Positions 56,108 to 64,000 of a DNA stretch of 64,000 nucleotides are shown piece after piece. A program made the translations under genes and the position numbers. The notes under the pieces are model-generated. The model was not told the origin of the DNA and searched no databases. It worked only from the letters and a program-made list of their open reading frames with translations. Numbering within the stretch: the first letter of the stretch is position 1; the number at the start of each line of letters is the position of its first letter. Origin of the DNA: Candolleomyces eurysporus (taxonomy: Eukaryota; Basidiomycota; Agaricomycetes; Agaricales; Psathyrellaceae); the NCBI GenBank assembly GCA_027579435.1, contig JANBPK010000928.1, positions 1-64,000 of the forward strand, written 5' to 3'.

Positions 56108-59100
56108 TCAATACTCAGGAGGAATAAATCGAATCTGATGGGCCTCAGATTTCGCCCTCATCTGCTGAATCCACGACAAACGATCTCCCGTAACTATACA
56201 GACTTGTAAGTAGCTCCCAACAGCCAACATGAAAGAGTGATACTCACTATCTTCGGTTAGAACAACCATATCACCGTTCAGAAGGTCTATAGAATGTTGC
56301 TGTCGTCAGCCAAACGCCTCGAATACTGATAAGAGTAAGAGAAAAGACGAAACACATACCACGCACTCCCTGACCCCCCATTCCATCCTCATTAATCCTC
56401 TTCTCACTCAACGTCTTCGTGAACCGATCATCGTGCAACGTCGCCACTCTCTCCATCGACATCTCTAACCTCCTCTTCCTCCAAGTAATCTCCGCATCAT
56501 TCCATTTACATTTCCCTCCCTGAACTTGGAACTGCGACGGTGGTGTGGTGCCCAAGGGGAATTGCTGACTGGTCCATCGATGCGCTTTGCCGGCAGTGTG
56601 ATATGATAGGGGAGGTTTCTGGGATTTCGATTTCATCCCGTTGCTACTCTGACTTCCATTTCCAGACGTCGTCGCCTTACCCTTCTTATTCTTACCCTTC
56701 TTTTTCTTACCCTTGTCTTTCTCCAATGTGTCATTGCCCTTGGCTGCGATCCAGTCGAGATTCACTTCTATCCTCGGAGGCTCAGGCGCGTCGTAGTTCA
56801 CCCAAACACCTGTATCACTCATTTGCAAACACGACACATCGATGAGACGGCGAGGGTCTATAAACGAGGGTGCGAGGCGCATCACTATGAGTTCGACTGG
56901 CCGAGTGGACGACGACAAGGCTGAGTTTTTGAAGGGGTTTTTGAGGTACGGTGTGATGATGTATATACCTTGTTGCTGTCATACCCAAAAGAATGAGTAT
57001 TGCCGTGGATTTAGAAAGATTGGATGAGATAGAAATATATAGGGGACTAAGAAAACTCACCGTAACAACTCCAACCCTCCCTGCACTCCCCCCTCCCTGA
57101 GCCTCCCCGCTTCCATAGCTCAGATACACACTCGGACATTCAACGCTCCCCAGCTGCAGATCCACCCCGATATCCCACAGATCCTCCTCTGCTTTAATCA
57201 GCCTCTCGAAATGGGGTACGAAGAGTAAGCGGGAAGAAGATAGGAGGAGAGCGAGGTGGTTCTGACAGGGCGAAATGTGCACGGCAACGAATTCGTCATA
57301 CAACCTCCTCCTTCGCTTGATTATCATGCCCAAGCCATTCTCCTCCTTCTCCTCCTCTTCTTCCTCATCGTCATCCCACCCGGTGTTAGCCCAATAGTGA
57401 TATCCACCACGCGTCGCCTGCAATCCATACGTCCCCAACGGGTCGTTCTGCCACATCCGACTCCCGGCAGGGCTAGGCACCACACCTACATTTACGGTGT
57501 CCTCACTCTCCCTCGCCATATCCTCGGCCCACACGACTTCTTGTCTTACAGTCTCGGAGCCCCAGTGCGGACGGTAGGATTGGGGTCCGAGTGAGGCGCT
57601 CCATCTACTGTATTGAAACTTGTCGCATGGGATGCGGAGCGCGAGTTGGCCTGGAGAGAGGGAGGTGAAGTCTTCAGGAGTCCAGTTATAAGGCTTTCTG
57701 CCGATGATCGTCGGCGCAGAGCCTCCGCTTGTCGTGGTGGGAGCGCTGTTGTTCGTGGCGTCAAAGTTATGCTTCTGGTTGCTTGTGGATGTGGACGAGG
57801 TGGAAGCAACGGTCTCGGAGCCAGATGAACGAGCAACCTCATTCACCTGCTCGAAAAACTCCTTGCCCCTCGCAAATACCCTAAGACTCTCCTGTCCGGC
57901 GAGGAAGATCCACCTCTCGCCCAACTCGACGTAGTTGAGACTGCCCAACTGCGTCGAGATGTTCGAGATTAGCGCTAGGGGGTCTCCTTTCCTCTTCTTC
58001 CCGCTTTGACTGCTTTTCGTTGTGGCGCGAGAAGGATTAAACGCATTCCCGCTGAACGTCGAATTCGCATCCCACCAGCCAGTTTTGAAGGGTTTGAAGG
58101 TTGGGAACGTAGGATTTTTCTCTTCCTCAACGGTCGCCTTCTCCTTCCCCTTCCCCTTCTCTTTCGAAGACGCTTCTCCCGACGAAGAACCCACCGCTTC
58201 AGGTTGAGGCCCAGAATATGAAGTCGCGTGAACATTCACGCCCAATATGTGATGTTCTTTGTCCATGAGAGCGTCGTCTTCCTCTTTGCCTTCGTCTCGC
58301 TGGCGAGCCGAAACCTCAACTGAAGGTGATAGGCCAGAAACTGAGATCACGCCTGCTAAAGAATCAGCATCAATTAAGAGACTGGGAGGGAGACAGCAGA
58401 GTGGAATAGACAACCAAATTGAGAGAGTGGATAATTTCGAGCGAATGCAAGGGATCTCAAAACAAACGAATGAAATCTAGCAGCTTACCATGATTTGAAA
58501 CGCTCCCTGCGTTTCCTTCTCCTTCGCTGCCCAAGAGATCGGAATCAGAGTCCTGTCCATACCCCTCCGGCACACTAATCCCCTGGATATTCTCCACAGT
58601 CTGGACCTGCTCGCCCGTTCTGATGTCCCATACGTATGCGTTGTNGGGGGGAGGCGGCGAGGAGGTATGGGTAGACAAAGCTGTTTGTGTACATAAGAGG
58701 GGAGGGATAGGGTTCGTTAGTCAAGGTAAAGCAATGTATGAGGAAGGCTAAAGTCTCAAGAAGACGGGATGGAGTGAACGTACCGATACGCCCTCGTAGG
58801 ATCCTCTACCATCTGCGTCACCGCCGTCTGATCTTGCGTCGGAGCTTGGATTTGAGGTACGGGGACGAGAAATTGAGGGACGAACTGTGGTGACAGCCTA
58901 TTTAGATTCTTCATTTTCTTCAGTCCCTCTTCTCGGCCTCCTTCTTTTCCGTCGTTCTGGTGGTTGCTCCCTCTGTGTGTAGTGGGGCTCGAGCTTCCCT
59001 CATCTCCACTTTCTCTCGCAATCGCAGCTGTCGTACTATTGTGACTGCGTCTCGCCGGATCCTCGTCCCACACACTCCCTATCCCTGTCACTTCTCCCTC

Positions 59101-60586
59101 CCAACTAGTTTCAAGCACCCCGAAATCCAGTGCAGGAGCACGCGCATTAAGTGGGACCGTTTCTCCCGCAAACGCGCATCTTACTATGGCTTCGATGGGT
59201 AACCTCTTGGTGGCGGTGGAAGTGTCAGCATTAGCCATATCCAAGAGCCGTTTTCGCGTAGGTAAATGAGAGGACGACATCGCTTCTGATCTGATTCTAC
59301 TTCGAATGTAGGTGTTGGGGTCCGAATCGATAGAGTTCAAGAGGGGAGTAGCGAGAGCCGAAGCGAGGTGTTGCCTATCATCGGGCTGGAGCACAAGGGT
59401 AGAAGCAGGTTGAGGTGGAATGGAAGAGGACCGCCAAACTTCTTTAGTCCCGTCCAGACGGTCAAAGATGATGTATCCGTTTTCGTATTCGAGGTGGGCG
59501 TAGGGGCGGACGTAGCTCTGTATGATATAACAGGGAACGTCAAGGCTAAGGGTCAGCATTATGTCGTCGCTCGAGTGAATATTTAATAGAGATAGACGGG
59601 TGCCGGAATGATCGAACGAAGAACGAACCTTGGGCAACTCCCACAAAACCTTCCTACTCTCCACATCTCGCACAACCAGCCCGCCAACCCTACTCGTCGT
59701 CAAAAAGAATCCATTCCTCTCATCCACCTTGATTCTGTGCACTTTCTCATTTGTTGGGAGGAGCTGGTAGAAAGTATGGATGAACTTCGAAAGGAGAGTG
59801 TCTGTGAGAGCTGTTTCGCTAGAAGCAGCAGTACCTTCTTCGTCGATCGTCTCCTCAACGACGTCGAAGCTAGCTACACTAGCCCACGTACGAACAGGGC
59901 GGAGAGGCGGCCGTTTATTTCTTTCGCCTTGGATCCTTATGAGAGCCTCATAGATTCTCCGGATCTTGGAGAGGTACGAGTCATCGTCGTTGGGATCTGG
60001 ATGGGAAGGGGAGTCGATATCTTTGTAACAGATGATATCGGATGGGAGTTGACCGCTGAATGCGTGGTGGATTGCGAGGCGGCGTTTGACTGGTGGATAG
60101 AGGATGTGTCAGGCATTTGTTTGTTAGAGAAAAATGGGAGGGAGAATGCTCACAGAAAGCCTTCCAGTTCACGTCCGTGCTCAACCCGATAAAGCTCTGC
60201 GAGCTGTAGAGGTCCAACACGTCCGACCAAACCACATCCATCGCTTCGCCCTTCAGTCCTCCCAGCCCGGTCTGCTCCTCAGCCCACTCTCTCCAACGAC
60301 CCCATTCCCTACGTGGTGGCTCAGAGCCTATTTTGCCTTCTTGGACCGCCTGTGGCTGCGTTGGGTTGCTCGAGGGTCGAGCAAATCCGATAAGCCCGTG
60401 GATAACACACGCGTTCCTCCAGATGACGCTCTCATTCAGGGGGTCCTTGAATAGCGCATCAAAGTGCTTCGACACAAGCTGAACCGATACAAGAGATTGA
60501 ACGTCGAGATATGAAAAGGTGTGAAGCAAGAGCTCGGGCGGGAGAGCAGTCAGGGGTGACGTGGTGCGCGTCGTTTCGGGGGCCAT
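56108..60586 (-). CDS. F-box / beta-propeller-like protein, copy III
   Basis: Eight exons (60154-60586, 59629-60089, 58784-59517, 58489-58680, 57061-58352, 56360-56975, 56248-56286, 56108-56184) give 1280 aa when the N at 58645 is dropped. Exon 4 then has 191 bases, exactly as in copy II. It has the same motif order as copy II: LTALPPELLLHTFSYLDVQS, KVHRIKVDERNGFFLTTSRV, AHLEYENGYIIFDRLDGTKE, AYVWDIRTGEQVQ, FKTGWWDANSTFSGN and LNYVELGERWIFLAGQESLR. The last intron has lost the usual acceptor (ACAG changed to ACGG); an AG three bases downstream keeps the frame and removes one residue. Likely an SCF substrate receptor. Confidence 0.82.
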
Positions 60587-60704
60587 AGTGAGTATCAGGA
60601 TTCAAATACCTGGATGCAAGTCAGAGTTGGTAACAACTCAGGCATCAATCGTAGAGTCGATGGCGGTAAGAGCAACGATAGCCACCTGTCGTTGGGACCT
60701 CTTA

Positions 60705-60719
60705 TGACCCTAACCCTAT
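60705..60719 (+). promoter_or_regulatory. Conserved CCCTAACCC box upstream of F-box copy III
   Basis: TGACCCTAACCCTAT about 119 bases upstream of the start codon, identical to the box upstream of copy I. Lies between copies III and IV, which are only 269 bases apart. Confidence 0.5.
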
Positions 60720-60855
60720 GCCGTACAACTGACGTTGCAAAGCCGCAAGCAACAGTGATACGAAGGCACAACCTTCGAAAGGGAGAAATATCTCGGTCAT
60801 CACTTTTATATGGATCAACAATCACATTGATACTATGCACTCTTCCATTACAACA

Positions 60856-63800
60856 TCAATACGCAGAAGGAATAAATCGAATCTGATGGACCTCAGACTT
60901 TGTCTTCATCCCATGGATCCACGCAAAGCGCTCCCCTGTGACTATACATAGCTGTAAGTAGCTTCTAAAAACCAACATAACAGGGTAGCGCTCACTATCT
61001 TCGGTTTCAACGAGGATATCTCCGTTCTCAAGATCTGTATAACGAGGCTCTCGTCAGCAAACACACCTCGACAATGGATGAGAGTAAGAGAAAAGACCAA
61101 ACACAAACCCTGCACTCCCCGGCTCCCCATTCCATGCTCGTCAATCCTCTTTTCATCCAACGTAATCGTCAACCGACCATCATGCAACGTCGCGGCCCTC
61201 TCTGTGGAATCCCACATCCTCTTCCTTGTAGAATCCTCCGCATCGTTCCATTTACACTTCCCACCCCAGACTTGGAACTGCGATGGCGGGGTGGTACCCA
61301 AGGGGAATTGCTGGCTGGTCCATCGACGTGCTTTGCCAGGAGTGTGATACGATAGAGGAGGTTTCTGGGATTTCGATTCCATCCCACCTCCACTCCGACC
61401 TCCATTTCCAGAGGTCGTCGGCCTACCCATCCCGTTTTTACCCTTGCCTGTCTCCAAATTGTCCTCGTTCTTAGCCTCGATCTCGTCTTCTTGTGCTTCC
61501 ATTTTCGGAGGCTCAGGCGTATCATAGTTCACCCAGACACCCGTATCGCTCATCTGCAAACACGATACATCAATGAGTCGTCGGGGGTCCATGAACGAGG
61601 GTGCGAGGCGCATCACAATCAGCTCGACTGGTCTGGTAGTCGTCGTAGTGGGTCGTTTGAGGTACGGAGTGACGATATATATGCCTTGTTGCTGTCATAA
61701 CGAACGTCGTCGCAAAAATCAGGTATGGGAAGAAACACGAGCAAATAAGGATACGCACAGTCACAACCCCAATCCTCCCGGCACTCCCCCCGCCCTGTGC
61801 CTCCCCGCACCCATAGCTCAAATACACACTCGGACACCTAACACTCCCTAACTGCACATCCACTCCGATGTTCCACAGATCCTCCTCTGCTTTGATCAAT
61901 CTCTCGAAATGGGGTATGAAAAGGAGCCGAGAGGAAGAGAGAATCAAGGCGAGATGATTTTGACACGGTGATATATGCACAGCACCAAACTCATCATGCA
62001 TCCTCCTCCGCCGTTTAATCATCATTCCTAGCCCATTCTGCTCCATCTCTCCCTCTTCCTCCTCCTGGTGGCTCCCGTCTCCGATCCTCACCTCCAACCG
62101 ATGCTTCCCCCTATTCCTCTCGCGTATCCGATTCCACGCAGGACTATCCACCACATTCACGTTCACGCTTTCCTCGCTCTTCGTCGCCATTTCCTCATCC
62201 CATATCACTTCTTGTCGTACGATCTCCGAGCCCCAGTGCGGTCGGTAGGATTGAGGCCCCAGAGAGGCGCTCCAGCGGCTATATTGGATACTCTCGGCCG
62301 GAATGCGGAGGACGAGCTGCCCTGGGGTGAGGGAGGCGAAGTCTTCTGGTGTCCAGGAACCTTTGGCTTCGTGATTGTCGTCGTCGCTGAATGAGGTGGA
62401 GGAATTCGCACCGGTAGACATCCTCAAAGGCTGGTCGCCCTCAAAAGACTCTTTGCCCCTCGCAAACACCCTCAGATCCTCCTCTCCACAAAAGAAAATC
62501 CACCGCTCGCCCAACTCAACGTAATTGATGCTGCCCAGATGGGTAAAGGTGCTCGAGATTAGGGAAAGGGGATCGCCTTTGCTCTTATTGCCACTTATAT
62601 TTGAGACGCCTAAAGCAGGTGCCGAGCTTGAGGTTGAGAACAGCGAGGTTCCGGTGCCCCGAGAAGAGCTGAACCAATTTCCGCTAAACGTCGAATTGGC
62701 ATCCCACCACCCGGATTTGAAGGGTTGGAACGTGGGGAAGACCTCCCTCTTCCCTTTCCCCTTCCCTTTCCCCGACGATGATGAGCCCTCGAAAACACCC
62801 TCCTCTTCGTCGTCATCTTGGACAGAAGCAGCCATCACTGAAACATTCCCTGAAGAGGGTGGTAGACCAAACACGTTCGCGAGATATGGGGCCTCTGCGA
62901 TACCTACAGTGATGAGTTTAGTGAGTGAGTGTTCTTATCGGGCCATTGAGAATGAAACGAACTCACTTTTCCCAGGTGCACTCCCTTCTCCTGCTTCTCC
63001 GCCTCCTCCGCCTCCGCCTCCTCCTTCTCTCACCAAAGGATTGGACCCGGAGTCCTTCCCATACCCTTTTGGAATGGTAATCTTCTGAATGTCTTCTATA
63101 ACCTGGACCTCTTCGCCTGTTCTGACGTCCCATACGTATGCTCTGTACGAGGAGGCGGCGAGGAGGTATGGGTAGACAAATCTGTTTGTGTTTACGAATT
63201 CGAGGAGTTAGTTAGTAAGAAAGTATGCGAGGTTCGCATCGAGGAAACGAGAGTGATGAATCAAAGGGAGGGAAGGAACGAGGAATAAGGTGGAGACAAA
63301 AAGACGACGAACGCACCGATACACCCTCGTAATGTCGTTAATCACCTGGCTCACTACCGAATGTTGAACCTGTATCGACATCTGTATTTNGGGGAACTGG
63401 GATGACGAAGTGAGGTACGAAATGAGGCGACAGCCTATACGGGGCCGCCTTCCTCCCTGATTCTCCCCCACTTGCAGCTCCTTCCAGGTCCTTCTGACTA
63501 TCCAAACTCGCTAAATTCGACGCTGAAATTTCTTCGCCTCGGCTTCTACTAATTCCACTCCTACTGCCACTCGCACCACTCTCATTCTCCCGCTGAGCCT
63601 TCCGAGCCCTCACCGGATCTTCATCCCACACACTCCCACCCACACTTCCCTCGCCTTCCCAACCAGATTCGAGCAACTTAAAATCTAAACCCGGAATCCC
63701 AGTACCAGGCGCAGCCGTCTCTACAGAAAGCTTTAAGGCGCATTTGACTATAGCTTCGATGGGTAATAAACTGGATTTCTTCTTCTGGTTGGTCGTACTA

Positions 63801-64000
63801 GTAGAGGAAGTGTTAGAGGTAGCCATATCTAAGAGTCGTTGTCGAGTGGGTAGGTCAGACGTAGCCATCGCTTCGGATCTGAGCTCTCTTCGTATCTGTG
63901 CGTCTGGATCGATATCTGAGTCCGCCATCGTAGCCGTGGAGAACGGAGCTGCGAGGGCCGAAGCGAGGTGCTGGAGGTCGTCCGGTCGAAGAACACGGGC
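60856..64000 (-). CDS. F-box / beta-propeller-like protein, copy IV (5' part beyond the window)
   Basis: The window holds part of exon 3 and exons 4-8 (exon 3 ends at 63317; 62967-63181, 61759-62903, 61109-61691, 60996-61034, 60856-60935). Exons 6-8 have the same lengths as in copy II. The N at 63390 must be dropped to keep PVPQIQMSIQVQH in frame. Motifs: IEAIVKCALKLSVETA, AYVWDVRTGEEVQ, FKSGWWDANSTFSGN, INYVELGERWIFFCGEEDLR, YSRWSASLGPQSYRPHWGSE and AVHISPCQNHLALILSSSRL. The F-box itself is not in view; it is inferred from the other copies. Confidence 0.8.

Overview
The window looks like a chromosomal piece of a mushroom-forming basidiomycete (Agaricomycetes). Genes are split by many introns of about 45-70 bases. 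Two kinds of KDZ transposase with cysteine-cluster domains are present, as are paired FunK1 fungal-type kinases and abundant F-box genes. I saw nothing bacterial, no rRNA and no CRISPR. All gene models were assembled by eye from reading frames, splice signals and remembered family motifs; no database search was run.

Layout. Bases 1-10,430 are transposon territory. A decayed KDZ transposase sits between 330-380-base direct repeats. It is followed by a hAT-like terminus with a 17-base tandem repeat, three long-LTR-like units (two in inverted orientation, apparently nested) and a second KDZ-like relic of the CxC5/CxC6 type. Bases 10,559-21,111 hold ordinary genes: a Dip5-like amino-acid permease (13 exons), a peroxisomal enoyl-CoA isomerase-like gene with frame damage, a cysteine-rich basidiomycete protein, an F-box protein and a single-pass membrane protein. 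Two F-box relics flank the membrane-protein gene.

Bases 23,800-64,000 are built from repeated copies of one module: a secreted-type dienelactone-hydrolase-like gene (minus strand), a tRNA-Arg(ACG)-like sequence (plus strand) and a large F-box/beta-propeller-like gene (minus strand). There are three hydrolase copies with exactly the same eight exon lengths (280 aa each), four damaged tRNA-like copies and four F-box copies. Of the F-box copies, one has an 8-base deletion, two are complete, and one runs off the window. A small secreted-protein candidate, a head-to-head pair of FunK1 kinases and a LINE-type relic lie between module copies.

The sequence contains eight isolated N characters, most beside homopolymers. 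Four fall inside coding exons, and in all four dropping the N restores the reading frame and the paralogue-like protein. The apparent breaks at those four places are therefore assembly artefacts rather than pseudogenes. The F-box and FunK1 genes suggest ubiquitin-ligase substrate recognition and fungal kinase signalling, but no pathway joins the neighbouring genes. I found no clearly new enzymatic system; the most notable structure is the co-duplicated hydrolase/tRNA/F-box module.
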